A DNA stretch of 64,000 bases from an uncultured Clostridia bacterium (GCA_947589575.1 CANQBM010000002.1:227793-291792), one strand, 5' to 3'; positions 34,832 through 44,727 are shown, counted from the first letter of the stretch. Translations and numbers: made by a program. Notes: a model not told the origin generated them from the letters alone.

Positions 34832-36439
34832 TTATCTTTTTGTAACGACGGACTTCTTAGCACACCACGGTGAATAGATATTGTAATTCTTTCCGTTGAA
34901 CTTTACGGTTTTGTATGTTCTGATTTGTACATAATATCTCTTGTTCGCCATACGTCCCGTAACCTTTTTGGCGGAATATACAGCCTTAGGCATTGTTATC
35001 GTTTTAGCGTTTTTAAAATTGCTTGCCGTGCTGTACCGTATCTGGTATCCCGTTACCTGTGTTTTCTGCGGATTCCAGTAAACTGTAAAGCCTTTTGACC
35101 TTGCTGTCAGCTTTTTAATACCCGATACGTTTTTCGGTATTATATTGAAATATAACGTCTTTGACCCGCTGTAGTTGCCCTTAAAGGTTACCTTTACTGC
35201 GTATCTGCCTACATTCTTTCTTCCGCTTTCATACGATACCGTGTAGTCCGTACCCTTTTTAAGAGTCTTACCGGCGCTGTCTTTAACGGATACTCCCGGT
35301 GTCTTTACCTTGCCGTTATAATATGTTGTGCTGAAAGCAGAACCTGTAGATGTAGTAAGTATAACGCTCTTAATCTTGTATACAGTTGACGTTGACTTCT
35401 TTGCTCCGCATACGGAACATTTATTGACTATACTGCCGTTTTTGCTTGTTGTTGCTTTTGTTATATAATTCTTATAGCTATGGGCTTTTTTAGCGATGGT
35501 TTCAGTCTTTGTAGCCTTGCACACAGTGCAGTTATAAGTCTTTACACCCGTTGATGTGCAGGTTGCGGATTTTGTTACTTTACCGCTGTCCCATTTATGC
35601 GCGGTACATTCAGCAAGCGGCACAAACGTAATGTTTGAATATCCGTTTCTCTGTGCATAAAGCTCCACATTTGTACCTTTATAACCGTAAAGCTCTAAGC
35701 CTTCATTGTCAGGTATTGATTTAATAGCAAGTTCACAATCTTTGTTATTAACAACAACCTTTTGAAGATTTTTACAATTATTAAAAGCCCTTTCTCCCAC
35801 ACGATTTACATTAACAGGAAGGTTAACCTCCTTTAAACTTGTGCAGTTGGTTACGGCTTCAGGTTTAATGCTATTTACACTTGAAATTACATCTAATTTT
35901 TCAATATTCAATTTGGACGGAACTTTATACAGAACTGTTTTTGAAATATTATATAAAATATCATCCTCTACGGTAAAAAACTTATTACCTTTATCAACCG
36001 TAATTTTTTCAAGATTAGACGCATTGCCTACCGTTGTACTGAAAGCGCAGTCGCCTATTTCATCAACAGAGGCTGGTATATTAATCGCCTTAATCATAGG
36101 GCATCCCGAAAAGGCTTTTTTGCCTATATATTTTACAGTATCCGCAATAGTAACCTTTTCAACAGCTATAAAATTGGAAAGCGCCAAATCTCCTATGCTT
36201 GTAACTCCGTTTTCAACAACTATTTCTGTAATTTTACCGTTAAATTTGCTCCATTCCTGAATTTTAGAATAGTTTTTCATATCACCTGTTCCGCTTACGG
36301 TAAGAACATTGCCGTTAGTTGAAATAGTGATGTTCCCTTCTTTCCATTCATCAGCCTGGACAATACCGGCGCTTCCGAGAACTGAAAACGCCATAATAAT
36401 TGATAGTAATAATGAAAATATACGTTTCAAAATTTTCAC
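34832..36439 (-). CDS. Secreted BspA-like leucine-rich-repeat surface protein
   Basis: 535 residues: signal peptide (1-29), then five or so LRR_5/BspA repeats between residues ~35 and 255 (VTSIGDLALSNF, VKYIGKKAFSGCPMI, VDEIGDCAFST, VNRVGERAFNNCKNL), two Cys/His motifs (CTVCKATKTETIAKKAHSY, CSVCGAKKS) and a C-terminal beta-sandwich plus FN3-like unit. That last ~175-residue unit is nearly identical to the end of the GH25 lysozyme. BspA-type repeats often mediate adhesion to host or other bacteria. It lacks LPXTG, so the C-terminal unit may anchor it non-covalently. Confidence 0.85.
   Translation of the reverse strand: MKILKRIFSLLLSIIMAFSVLGSAGIVQADEWKEGNITISTNGNVLTVSGTGDMKNYSKIQEWSKFNGKITEIVVENGVTSIGDLALSNFIAVEKVTIADTVKYIGKKAFSGCPMIKAINIPASVDEIGDCAFSTTVGNASNLEKITVDKGNKFFTVEDDILYNISKTVLYKVPSKLNIEKLDVISSVNSIKPEAVTNCTSLKEVNLPVNVNRVGERAFNNCKNLQKVVVNNKDCELAIKSIPDNEGLELYGYKGTNVELYAQRNGYSNITFVPLAECTAHKWDSGKVTKSATCTSTGVKTYNCTVCKATKTETIAKKAHSYKNYITKATTSKNGSIVNKCSVCGAKKSTSTVYKIKSVILTTSTGSAFSTTYYNGKVKTPGVSVKDSAGKTLKKGTDYTVSYESGRKNVGRYAVKVTFKGNYSGSKTLYFNIIPKNVSGIKKLTARSKGFTVYWNPQKTQVTGYQIRYSTASNFKNAKTITMPKAVYSAKKVTGRMANKRYYVQIRTYKTVKFNGKNYNIYSPWCAKKSVVTKR
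34834..35362 (-). repeat. C-terminal surface module, copy B
   Basis: The second copy of the module described at 26779-27306. Identity is highest in 35195-35362 against 27139-27306, where only a few bases differ, and near the two 3' ends. Confidence 0.85.
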
Positions 36440-36470
36440 CCCATTTTTACTTTATATCATTATAACAAAT

Positions 36471-36504
36471 AAAATCCAAGAGAGCAATACCCTCTTGGAT
36501 TTTT
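36471..36504 (-). terminator. Terminator-like hairpin between the GPH transporter and LRR genes
   Basis: AAAATCCAAGAG/CTCTTGGATTTTT with a 9-base loop; T run on both strands. Confidence 0.75.
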
Positions 36505-36527
36505 CCATATAATTCATATTATTTTAA

Positions 36528-37982
36528 TTATTCAGCCTTTTCTCTTCTCTTTGCAAGCTCAGAGGCAATCTTTGCTTTCTTTTCACCTACAATATCGTAC
36601 TTGAACATAGGTATTGTTGAAAGAAGAGCAAGAATACCCGGAACTATAGTATAAGCAAAAAATACAATATCCTTTGTGTGCAAGTCAAAACCTGTTGCGG
36701 CGCCGCTTGAAATCTGTGCCACTGTATCGGAATATCCTGATAACTGAACAAATACAAGACCGAGAGCTGTTCCTAACGCAAGGCAAACTTTAATTGTAAG
36801 CGTAAGAATTGAGTATGCGGCACCCTCCATACGTTTTCCTGTTTCGTACTCATAGTAGTCAACGCAGTCAGCTGTCATAATCATAGGCATAAGTGTTACA
36901 GCACCGAACTGCAGACCGATAAGAAACAGGAACAAATAAAACAGCACCGTCAGCGCAATATTAGAAGGATTAATAAAATAAAAGTGACCTACTATAAATG
37001 AGAGTACTGATACAACAAATCCGTATATTGACAGGAGAAGATAAACCTTTTTTTCGCCCATTTTCTTTATAAGCACAGGGCATAGCGCCATACTTATCAT
37101 TGAGCCCACCGCTGTTACGATACCTAATACCGCAACAAGATTCTGTGAGCCGAGAATAACATTTGCAGCCTGCACCTGAATACCCATTGCCATCTGACGA
37201 CCGAAACCGAGAAAATATGAAATAATGACAAGCATAAACGGTTTATTGTTTTTTAGAGCGCTTATCATATCCTTAAATGTTGTCTTTTCACCTGAAACAT
37301 ATGGAACGCGCTCTTTGTTAAGCATAGGAATAAGGGCAAATAAAACACATCCTAAAACCGCTGTCAGAACCGCCGTCCAGAAGTATTCCGAGCTTATCAT
37401 TGGAGTATCCGTCTCACCGCTTGCAACAAATACCTTTGAGCCGTTTGGAATAATGAGGCAAACGATGGGCACAATTACAACGCAAGCGGAAAAACCTATC
37501 TGTTTAAAAGTATTTGAAATTGAAACTACATTTGTCCTCTCAGTCGGATTAGGTGTGAGAACAGATGCTATGCCCTGTGACGGAACATCACCGAGCGTCA
37601 TCGCAAGCGACCAAATAAGATATGTGGCAAATATCCACACGTAAAGTCCCAAGCCCGAAAACGGCACCTTTAAAAAAACGATTGCGGTCATAACAAGCAG
37701 AGGGACAATGGAATACATAATCATAGATTTAAATTTTCCGTTTTTGCTTTTTGAACGGTCAATCAGATTCCCGACAATCGGGTCAAAAACTGCCGATACA
37801 ATTTTTGCCGCGAGGATAAGAATACCTACGACGGCAATATCCGCGCCTAAAATGGATGCGTCAAACTCCGCCTGATAGGAATTAAGCAGACCTATAATTG
37901 CCTGAAATCCGAAAAGTCCTAATGAATAGGCGGCTATTTCTTTAAATTTTAAGTGCTTTTGCTTGGTTACGTCTTCTGTCAT
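36528..37982 (-). CDS. GPH-type (glycoside-pentoside-hexuronide:cation) MFS transporter
   Basis: 484 residues from ATG 37982 (GGAGGG upstream), about 12 membrane helices. Features of the GPH family: DPIVGNLIDRSKSKNGKFKSM near residue 60, LGDVPSQGIASVLTPNPTERTNVV near 115 and the C-terminal GAVTLMPMIMTADCVDYYEYETGKRMEG, with the conserved aspartate and the KR-E signature. Sugar or amphiphile cation symport is the family role. The substrate is unknown. In one strand block with the SDR gene, 49 bases apart after the SDR stop. Confidence 0.85.
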   Translation of the reverse strand: MTEDVTKQKHLKFKEIAAYSLGLFGFQAIIGLLNSYQAEFDASILGADIAVVGILILAAKIVSAVFDPIVGNLIDRSKSKNGKFKSMIMYSIVPLLVMTAIVFLKVPFSGLGLYVWIFATYLIWSLAMTLGDVPSQGIASVLTPNPTERTNVVSISNTFKQIGFSACVVIVPIVCLIIPNGSKVFVASGETDTPMISSEYFWTAVLTAVLGCVLFALIPMLNKERVPYVSGEKTTFKDMISALKNNKPFMLVIISYFLGFGRQMAMGIQVQAANVILGSQNLVAVLGIVTAVGSMISMALCPVLIKKMGEKKVYLLLSIYGFVVSVLSFIVGHFYFINPSNIALTVLFYLFLFLIGLQFGAVTLMPMIMTADCVDYYEYETGKRMEGAAYSILTLTIKVCLALGTALGLVFVQLSGYSDTVAQISSGAATGFDLHTKDIVFFAYTIVPGILALLSTIPMFKYDIVGEKKAKIASELAKRREKAE

Positions 37983-38058
37983 AACAAATACCCTCCTGAA
38001 TAAAAACATAACAGGGCGAAGCTGTCTTCTTTGACAGCCTCGTCCTGCTTTTTATAAA

Positions 38059-38916
38059 TTAATCATCAAATACTTCACTGAATAAATCAATATCGGCAAG
38101 TTTCATTACAAATGAGAAAAGCTCCGAACCTCTTACGGGAAGAAGTCTGTTAAATGCAGACATTGCGTGAGCGTCAAATCCGTGAACCATAAGCGGTCTC
38201 TTGTGTTCAATACCAAACATAATCATTTTAACCATACGGTCACAGTCGGTTGAGATCATATCCATTACCTTCTGTCCTTTACCGCCGTCATTCTGCTGGT
38301 CACGGAAAATATCGGTCTTTGTAAATCCGGGACATACAAGTCCAACATAGCATTTACCTTTAAATTCTACCCTGAGCGCTTCAGTAAATCCCTTAAGGGC
38401 AGCTTTAGAGGCGCTGTACATTGATGTTCCCGCAAGCGTCATTAGCGCCGCTGACGAATCAATATTGATGATTGCCGGATCCTCCTCGTTCAAAAGTACA
38501 GGCAGAAACGTCTTAACTCCATATACGCAGGAATAAAAATTAATGTTCATTGCCCTTTCAATTTCCTCATAAGAGTATCTGTCAAATCTCTTAAATTTAG
38601 GAAGAATTCCCGCGTTATTTATAAGAACAGACGGACGAATATCTTTGTCCGAAAGTTCCTTCGCAAAGTTCTCCCAGTTTTCTTTAACAGATACATCAAA
38701 CAATTTATAGGAAAATTGTTCCGCGTATGTAGGACCAAGTTCTTCAATAAACTTAATCATTTTGGACTCGCTTCTCGCAACACCGATAACATTACAGCCG
38801 TGCTTTTTGATTAATGTAGCGGCAATACCCGCGCCCATACCGCCTGATGCGCCTGTAACAATTACGGTTTTACCGCTGAGCCAGTCACTGCCAAAGCATA
38901 ATTTATTATCACTCAT
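38059..38916 (-). CDS. Short-chain dehydrogenase/reductase
   Basis: 285 residues from ATG 38916 (AGGGGGAT upstream), chosen over an upstream ATG with no ribosome site. Classical SDR: cofactor loop TGASGGMGAGIA near residue 20, NNAG near 105 (NAGILP), serine in SSAALMTL near 155, and the catalytic YxxxK (YSASK) near 170. VCPGFTKTDI follows. Arg after the glycine-rich motif (VARSESK) leaves NADP use possible. Substrate unknown; linkage with a GPH carrier and a TetR gene suggests catabolism or detoxification of an imported compound. Confidence 0.87.
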   Translation of the reverse strand: MSDNKLCFGSDWLSGKTVIVTGASGGMGAGIAATLIKKHGCNVIGVARSESKMIKFIEELGPTYAEQFSYKLFDVSVKENWENFAKELSDKDIRPSVLINNAGILPKFKRFDRYSYEEIERAMNINFYSCVYGVKTFLPVLLNEEDPAIINIDSSAALMTLAGTSMYSASKAALKGFTEALRVEFKGKCYVGLVCPGFTKTDIFRDQQNDGGKGQKVMDMISTDCDRMVKMIMFGIEHKRPLMVHGFDAHAMSAFNRLLPVRGSELFSFVMKLADIDLFSEVFDD

Positions 38917-38956
38917 ATTATATCCCCCTAAATGCTCATTCAATTTTTACGAAAAT

Positions 38957-38985
38957 ATTATACAATACAAATTTTAACTTTACAA
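38957..38985 (-). promoter_or_regulatory. Promoter of the SDR-transporter operon
   Basis: Minus-strand TTGTAA (38980-38985), 17 bases, TATAAT (38957-38962). Confidence 0.6.
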
Positions 38986-39104
38986 TATTTTTCTTTATAA
39001 TATTTTGATAAAAGCATATTGTGAAATAGGCTTACTTTTTGTTGTTTTTTTATACAAATCAATTTAATTATTTTTGGACATTTCACCAAATATTTTTTGC
39101 TTTA

Positions 39105-39133
39105 TTGATTTAAAACAGTAATAATGTTAAAAT
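39105..39133 (+). promoter_or_regulatory. Promoter of the TetR-family gene
   Basis: TTGATT (39105-39110), 17 bases, TAAAAT (39128-39133). Divergent from the SDR promoter; the 256-base region is very AT-rich and probably holds the TetR operator, which I could not single out. Confidence 0.55.
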
Positions 39134-39173
39134 ACCTATGAATAGTTTTAATTAATTATTTGGAGTGAAAACT

Positions 39174-39725
39174 ATGGATAGGAGAATTAAAAGAACACGT
39201 AACGCCGTATTTAACGCTTTGCTTGACCTTTTGGTCGAAAAAGATATGAGCAAAATAACAGTTTTGGAGCTTTGTAAAAGAGCCGATATTAATAAAAGCA
39301 CGTTTTATTTGCATTTTAAAAGCTTGGACGACTGTCTGCAATTCTGCTTTCAGACAATAATGGACGAGATTATTGAAATTTCAAAATTCATAAGCTACAA
39401 TGACAGCCGGTATAAACCCGAAGAGGTTATTATAAAACTTCTTGATAAAGTTGAAGATAAGGTTGATTATCTTTATAAATTCAAGTCAAGCAGTATCTGC
39501 GGTTCCGCCATAAAAGTTCTTAAGAAAAATCTTGTAGACAGTATTGTTGAAAACAACGGTTTTACACTTGAAGATAATTATTACGAAGTCGCATCAATAA
39601 CCTTTGCTGTCGCGGGCTGTATTGACGCGGTTATAGAAAATCTTCCGGTGTTTAAAAAAGACGAGCTTTTAAGAGTAATCTGCGATATGATCAGGTCACG
39701 AAGTATGAATATTAAAACATCATAA
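39174..39725 (+). CDS. TetR-family transcriptional regulator
   Basis: 183 residues from ATG 39174 (GGAGTG upstream). N-terminal TetR helix-turn-helix: RRIKRTRNAVFNALLDLLVEKDMSKITVLELCKRADINKSTFYLHFKSL (family residues ITVLELCKRADINKSTFY). The C-terminal ligand domain is unspecific (TetR_C type with DhaS-like regulators). Divergent from the SDR-GPH transporter operon, so it probably represses it in response to the substrate. Confidence 0.88.
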   Translation: MDRRIKRTRNAVFNALLDLLVEKDMSKITVLELCKRADINKSTFYLHFKSLDDCLQFCFQTIMDEIIEISKFISYNDSRYKPEEVIIKLLDKVEDKVDYLYKFKSSSICGSAIKVLKKNLVDSIVENNGFTLEDNYYEVASITFAVAGCIDAVIENLPVFKKDELLRVICDMIRSRSMNIKTS

Positions 39726-39757
39726 AAAAATCGGTAGGCGCTGCCTACCGATTTTTT
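39725..39757. terminator. Bidirectional terminator
   Basis: AAAAAATCGGTAGGC/GCCTACCGATTTTTT stem between the convergent TetR and membrane-anchored protein genes. Confidence 0.88.
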
Positions 39758-39764
39758 ATTTTAT

Positions 39765-40817
39765 TTATTTCGCCAGATAAAGTCCTGATGTATCAACATC
39801 AGTGTTATCAACATACCAACTGTTGCCTATCCGCGTAACATAGAGTTCCTGTGTTGCAACCACAGTACCGTCATCAAGAGTAACTTCGACAGTGCATTTT
39901 GCAGCAGCGCTTATATCCTCTGAGCAATCAAGATTTTTAAATGCGTTAATCATATCACTCTTGTTTTTTGCATCTTCTGTGTCGGTAATTCCAAACTCAT
40001 CAGCCTTAGCCTCACCGGATTCAGCCACAGGCTTAATTCTTGCCGAATAATCGGCAATATAAGCCTCAAGCTCATCACCGGAAAGCTCTGTGCAGTCCTT
40101 AACAGTTGTTGTGAATTTATACACAAGCTGTTTTTCAGTAACCGTCTGTTTTTTACCGTCAACAAGAGCGTCGGTTTTAACATCCTGCTCTTTTCCGAAC
40201 ATAGTCTGGTAAACGCCTGTTGTCTGCTCCTGAATAATTGTTTTATTATCAGACGCAAATACTCTCTTTGTACCTGTAAGCGACTGTCCGTAAGTTGAAA
40301 CATTTGACTCAAACACGCCGAACATATACTCTGTATCCATATACTCATCGCCGTATACACTCTTTCTCACTTCGGAAAGCTTTGCAAAATATTCTGAAAA
40401 TACAGAATCATAATCATCAAGACCGTATTTTTTCAGAAGCTCAACATAATAATCGTACATTGTTGAATAAACCTTATCAAGCGCCTCGGCCTCTTCCTGC
40501 GAACCTGTGCCCACGAAATCAGCCTGCTTAACATCATCTCCGTCATTAACATAAGGTTTCATATATGCATTTCTAATAAAGTCACCGAATTTAGCGTTCT
40601 TTGATACAAGCGTATTCTTATATGCGTTGTAGCCGTCGCCTGTCTGCACAATAGTATCAACATAAGCTTGAGCTACTTTTTCAGGGGAAAATGCAGTATA
40701 TCTTGTTGCGAATGCAAAAATTGTAATCAGTACTAACGCTACAGCTACAACAACGCCTGCAATCACTGCATACACGCCGGCTCTGAAGCCTTTTTTATCT
40801 TTTGTAGTTTCAGCCAT
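39765..40817 (-). CDS. Membrane-anchored extracytoplasmic protein of unknown function
   Basis: 350 residues: short cytoplasmic N-terminus, one membrane helix (residues ~13-37), then an outside domain rich in charged residues without cysteines. Two possible repeated subregions include AQAYVDTIVQTGDGYNAYKNT and DAKNKSDMINAFKNLDCSED; the latter ends IGNSWYVDNTDVDTSGLYL, a stretch resembling DUF4878-type or NTF2-like lumazine-binding domains. It follows the second GPH transporter by 12 bases, so it may assist transport or sense the substrate. No confident family. Confidence 0.6.
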   Translation of the reverse strand: MAETTKDKKGFRAGVYAVIAGVVVAVALVLITIFAFATRYTAFSPEKVAQAYVDTIVQTGDGYNAYKNTLVSKNAKFGDFIRNAYMKPYVNDGDDVKQADFVGTGSQEEAEALDKVYSTMYDYYVELLKKYGLDDYDSVFSEYFAKLSEVRKSVYGDEYMDTEYMFGVFESNVSTYGQSLTGTKRVFASDNKTIIQEQTTGVYQTMFGKEQDVKTDALVDGKKQTVTEKQLVYKFTTTVKDCTELSGDELEAYIADYSARIKPVAESGEAKADEFGITDTEDAKNKSDMINAFKNLDCSEDISAAAKCTVEVTLDDGTVVATQELYVTRIGNSWYVDNTDVDTSGLYLAK

Positions 40818-40829
40818 TTCTACCCCTCC

Positions 40830-42356
40830 TTACTCTGCAATTCCATCAGGAGTATCGCCTGATACATTTTCCTGAGCAGCTCTCTTTTCAGCAAGAGCAG
40901 CAGTAATTCTTTCCTTTTTCTCACCGACCATATCGTAGAACAGGATAGGCACTCCCTGAAGAATTACAAATACCGCAGGAATAATTGTGTAAATCGCAAG
41001 GAATTTTGAAAGTGTTCCGTCTGTCTGAGCAGCATAAGCTACATTCTGATCCTGTGAGAACTGATAGCCCGACCATGTGTAAACGAGGAAAGGACCAAGA
41101 TACTTTGTAAATGCAGACGCGATTTTTGAGAAAAGACCAAAGCCCGCATATGCAAGACCTTCCTGACGCTTACCTGTCTTATATTCCATTTCATCCACGC
41201 AGTCGGCAATCATAATATTAGGCGTAACATTTGTGTTACCGTGCTGTAAACCGCAGAAGAAATTGAGGATAAGGAACGGAACAACAAGATTGCTGTTAAA
41301 TCCGATACCCTTTGAAACAAGGAATAATATAGCAAGCGCGGACGCGCCGTAAATACAGAATATAATGTATGTTTTCTTTGTGGAAAACTTTTTGAGAACA
41401 GCCTTTACCAAGAGCATACCGACTGCCGTACCGATACCCATAGGAAGCATCAGCGCAAGCTTAAGTCCCTTTGAACCCAAAAGATATATAGCTATGTAAA
41501 GTGATACTGTTCCGTAAACTCCTCTTCCGAAGCCTGCAAGCTTTGTAAGAGAAACCATAAGCAGATTCTTGTTTGTGAAAACAAGCTTAATGGACTCCGC
41601 AAGTGAAACCTTTTCAGTTGTATAAGGTACACGCTCTTTATTATTTGCAAAGAAAATCATTACAAAAATAACCATACCCAAAGCGCAGATTGCGGTTGAC
41701 ACAATAAGGTCAAGTCCCTGACCCTCTGCGTTCTTAAACTGCTGCTGTCCCATAAGCAATTTCATAACTGCGCCTACAACAATAATAACAACCTGACCGC
41801 CTGACTGACCTACCGAACGAAGAAATGAGGCGATTGAAATTGCGTCTCCTCTTTCACTCGGATTGGGAGAACATAGCGCGCCGAAACAGTTTGCAGGTGA
41901 TTCAACCGCGCAGGATACCGCTGTATAAAGCGCGTAAATAACAAACATCCATACAGATGCGATACCAAGGCTTGTGGTGTTAGGAGCAACGAAAACAAGC
42001 AATGAAACAATCGCGAGCGGAATTGCTCCAAAGCCTATCCAAGGCTTAACCTTACCAAGACTTGTCTTTGTTCTGTCGACAAGGATACCTATCACAAGCT
42101 CACACACAGCGCCGACAAATCCGGCAACACCGAATACAAGCGACACAGTGTTTGCAAATGAGGCGGCGTCAAAGCCCTTACCCTTGAACGCGAAGTCAGC
42201 AAAGAAGGTTGTGGTATAGTCCGGCATCCATCCTGTCAACAGGGCAACGCCGAAAAGACCGATACCGAAAGTAACAATCTCTGATGGCTTCATATACTTT
42301 TTTCCCGCAGGTGATTTGTCTTTTGTATCAGCGCCTGCGGCTTTAGTTTTTGCCAT
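40830..42356 (-). CDS. GPH-type MFS transporter, second copy
   Basis: 508 residues, about 12 membrane helices, clear paralogue of the gene at 36528-37982: GILVDRTKTSLGKVKPWIGF near residue 88, ALCSPNPSERGDAISI near 160, and NVTPNIMIADCVDEMEYKTGKRQEGLAYAG near 375. Probably imports a sugar conjugate or another amphiphile with a cation. In an operon with the membrane-anchored protein gene. The two carriers flank the SDR/TetR pair, which suggests one regulon. Confidence 0.85.
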   Translation of the reverse strand: MAKTKAAGADTKDKSPAGKKYMKPSEIVTFGIGLFGVALLTGWMPDYTTTFFADFAFKGKGFDAASFANTVSLVFGVAGFVGAVCELVIGILVDRTKTSLGKVKPWIGFGAIPLAIVSLLVFVAPNTTSLGIASVWMFVIYALYTAVSCAVESPANCFGALCSPNPSERGDAISIASFLRSVGQSGGQVVIIVVGAVMKLLMGQQQFKNAEGQGLDLIVSTAICALGMVIFVMIFFANNKERVPYTTEKVSLAESIKLVFTNKNLLMVSLTKLAGFGRGVYGTVSLYIAIYLLGSKGLKLALMLPMGIGTAVGMLLVKAVLKKFSTKKTYIIFCIYGASALAILFLVSKGIGFNSNLVVPFLILNFFCGLQHGNTNVTPNIMIADCVDEMEYKTGKRQEGLAYAGFGLFSKIASAFTKYLGPFLVYTWSGYQFSQDQNVAYAAQTDGTLSKFLAIYTIIPAVFVILQGVPILFYDMVGEKKERITAALAEKRAAQENVSGDTPDGIAE

Positions 42357-42513
42357 AACAAAACCCCTTTTCTAATATAAAATATGTTTCAATTAATTAT
42401 ATCACTGTTGCGTTAATAAAACAACATTTATTTTAACTTTTATTTAACATAAAGTTAACATATTTTACAGTCCAGGTCATTATGCTTCCTTAATCGTTGC
42501 AAAATTCCCTCAA

Positions 42514-42552
42514 CAGTAAAACGGGACAGCCTCAAGCTGTCCCGTTTTACTG
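42514..42552 (-). terminator. Terminator of the ANTAR-dapF-dapL-purC-purB operon
   Basis: A perfect 17-base-pair stem (CAGTAAAACGGGACAGC and its complement) with a 5-base loop, an unusually strong hairpin 12 bases past purB. Confidence 0.85.
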
Positions 42553-42563
42553 TTATAATAATA

Positions 42564-43997
42564 TTATACATTAATTTCAACGCTTACGCCAAGCAAATCC
42601 TTTTCTTTTTCAAGAATAGGATTGACAACCTCATTAAGAAAATCTGCTGTCTGCTGCGGAGCTCTGCCCACAAAGTTTTCCGGCTTGAGAATTGCGAGAA
42701 TTTCCTCCTTAGTTGTCATAAACGCCTCATCGGCAGCTATACGGTCAACAAGGTCATTCTTTCCTCCCTCAATCTTAACAACAGCGCCTGCCGCCATTGA
42801 GTGCTGACGAATTTTCTCGTGAAGCTCCTGTCTGTCCCCGCCCTTCTTTACAGCATCCATCATAATATTTTCTGTTGCCATAAACGGAAGTTCGCTCATA
42901 AGCCTTGCTTCGATTACCTTCGGATAAACAACAAGACCGGAGGTAACATTGATATACAAATCAAGAATACCGTCGGTTGCAAGAAAAGCCTCTGCAACTG
43001 AAACTCTTTTGTTCGCAGAATCGTCAAGCGTTCTCTCAAACCACTGAGCGGACGCGGTCCACGCGGGATTAAGCGCGTCAATCATAACATAACGCGAAAG
43101 CGACGCAATACGCTCGCTTCGCATAGGATTGCGCTTATACGCCATTGCCGATGAACCGATTTGATTTTTCTCAAACGGCTCCTCAATCTCCTTTAGATTT
43201 TGCAGAAGCCTCAAATCATTTGAGAATTTACAGCAGGACTGAGCAATCAATCCCAGACAGTTGCAGACGATTGTATCAAGCTTTCTCGCATAAGTTTGAC
43301 CGCTTACCGGGAAACATGCCTTAAATCCCATTTTCTCTGCAATTTTTCTGTCAAGCTCCTTGCATTTTTCATGGTCACCGTCAAACAGTTCAAGGAATGA
43401 TGCCTGCGTTCCTGTTGTACCCTTTGAGCCTAAAAGCATAAGAGTATCAATTACATGGCAGATTTCATCATAATCCATTACCAAGTCCATAAGCCAGAGT
43501 GTTGCCCTCTTGCCTACTGTTGTAGGCTGCGCGGGCTGAAAATGGGTAAAGCCGAGGCAGGGCATATCCTTGTATTCATCGGCAAATTCAGCGACAGACG
43601 CGATAGCGTTTACAAGCTTTTTCTTGATAAGAAGCAACGCCTCGCGCATTGTAATAACATCTGTATTGTCGCCTACATAACAGCTCGTTGCGCCGAGATG
43701 AATAATAGGCTTTGCATTAGGGCACTGCTCACCGTATGCGTGAACATGGCTCATCACATCGTGGCGGAATTTCTTTTCATATTTCTGAGCAACGTCATAG
43801 TTAATATCGTCCGCGTGCGCCTTAAGCTCCTCTATTTGCTCCTTTGTAACATTAAGTCCGAGCTCATTTTCAGCCTCGGCAAGCGCAATCCAAAGCTTTC
43901 TCCAAGTTTTAAATTTAAAATCTGGAGAATAAATATACTGCATTTCCTTTGAAGCATAGCGGGCGTTAAACGGTGAATTATATGTATCGTTCGGCAT
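42564..43997 (-). CDS. purB: Adenylosuccinate lyase
   Basis: 477 residues. Cleaves SAICAR to AICAR and adenylosuccinate to AMP, two steps of purine synthesis. The superfamily signature GSSAMAYKRNPMRSER near residue 280 holds the flexible catalytic loop; HLGATSCYVGDNTD near 85 and TQASFLELFDGD are the other conserved blocks. Its ATG shares one base with the purC stop (TGATG), so the two are coupled. Last gene of a five-gene operon. Confidence 0.94.
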   Translation of the reverse strand: MPNDTYNSPFNARYASKEMQYIYSPDFKFKTWRKLWIALAEAENELGLNVTKEQIEELKAHADDINYDVAQKYEKKFRHDVMSHVHAYGEQCPNAKPIIHLGATSCYVGDNTDVITMREALLLIKKKLVNAIASVAEFADEYKDMPCLGFTHFQPAQPTTVGKRATLWLMDLVMDYDEICHVIDTLMLLGSKGTTGTQASFLELFDGDHEKCKELDRKIAEKMGFKACFPVSGQTYARKLDTIVCNCLGLIAQSCCKFSNDLRLLQNLKEIEEPFEKNQIGSSAMAYKRNPMRSERIASLSRYVMIDALNPAWTASAQWFERTLDDSANKRVSVAEAFLATDGILDLYINVTSGLVVYPKVIEARLMSELPFMATENIMMDAVKKGGDRQELHEKIRQHSMAAGAVVKIEGGKNDLVDRIAADEAFMTTKEEILAILKPENFVGRAPQQTADFLNEVVNPILEKEKDLLGVSVEINV

Positions 43998-44707
43998 CAG
44001 TCAAGACCTACTCTCTTCATCATTTCGGCGTATGCGTCCTCAACACCGCCCATATCCCTGCGGAAGCGGTCCTTATCAAGCTTTTCGTGTGTTTCAATAT
44101 CCCAGAAACGGCAGGTATCCGGACTGATTTCGTCAGCAAGAACAATTTGGCCGTCGGATGTTTTACCGAATTCAAGCTTGAAATCAATGAGTTCAACACC
44201 GATAGATGCAAAATATTCCTTTAACACATCATTAACGGTGAATGCCATTTTTTTAATAGTATCAACCTCTTCCTGCGTAGCAAAACCGCAGGATACAGCG
44301 TGATAGCCGTTAATGAGCGGATCACCGAGATCGTCATCCTTATATGAAAATTCAATGGACGGGCACACAAAATCCATGCCCTCCTCAAGACCGAGTCTTT
44401 TGCAGATTGAGCCTGCCGCACGGTTACGAATAATAACCTCAAGCGGTACAATTTTAACTTTTTTTACGGCAGTTTCCCTGTCTGAAAGCTCTTTGATGTA
44501 ATGAGTGGGAACACCTTTCTTTTCAATAAGCTGCATAAGGTAATTTGACATCTTATTGTTTACAACGCCCTTTCCGACGATTGTACCCTTTTTAAGACCG
44601 TTAAACGCGGTTGCATCATCTTTGTAATCAACGATTACAACATCAGGGTCGTCTGTTGCCCAAACTTTTTTTGCCTTGCCTTCATAAAGCTGTGTAGTCT
44701 TTTCCAT
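43997..44707 (-). CDS. purC: SAICAR synthetase (phosphoribosylaminoimidazole-succinocarboxamide synthase)
   Basis: 236 residues, typical length. [46 protein letters not shown] near residue 88 and [30 protein letters not shown] near 175 are signatures. Makes SAICAR from CAIR, aspartate and ATP, the substrate of the next enzyme, PurB. Twenty bases downstream of dapL. Confidence 0.97.
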   Translation of the reverse strand: MEKTTQLYEGKAKKVWATDDPDVVIVDYKDDATAFNGLKKGTIVGKGVVNNKMSNYLMQLIEKKGVPTHYIKELSDRETAVKKVKIVPLEVIIRNRAAGSICKRLGLEEGMDFVCPSIEFSYKDDDLGDPLINGYHAVSCGFATQEEVDTIKKMAFTVNDVLKEYFASIGVELIDFKLEFGKTSDGQIVLADEISPDTCRFWDIETHEKLDKDRFRRDMGGVEDAYAEMMKRVGLD

Positions 44708-44727
44708 TTTTATATCTCCTTTATTCT

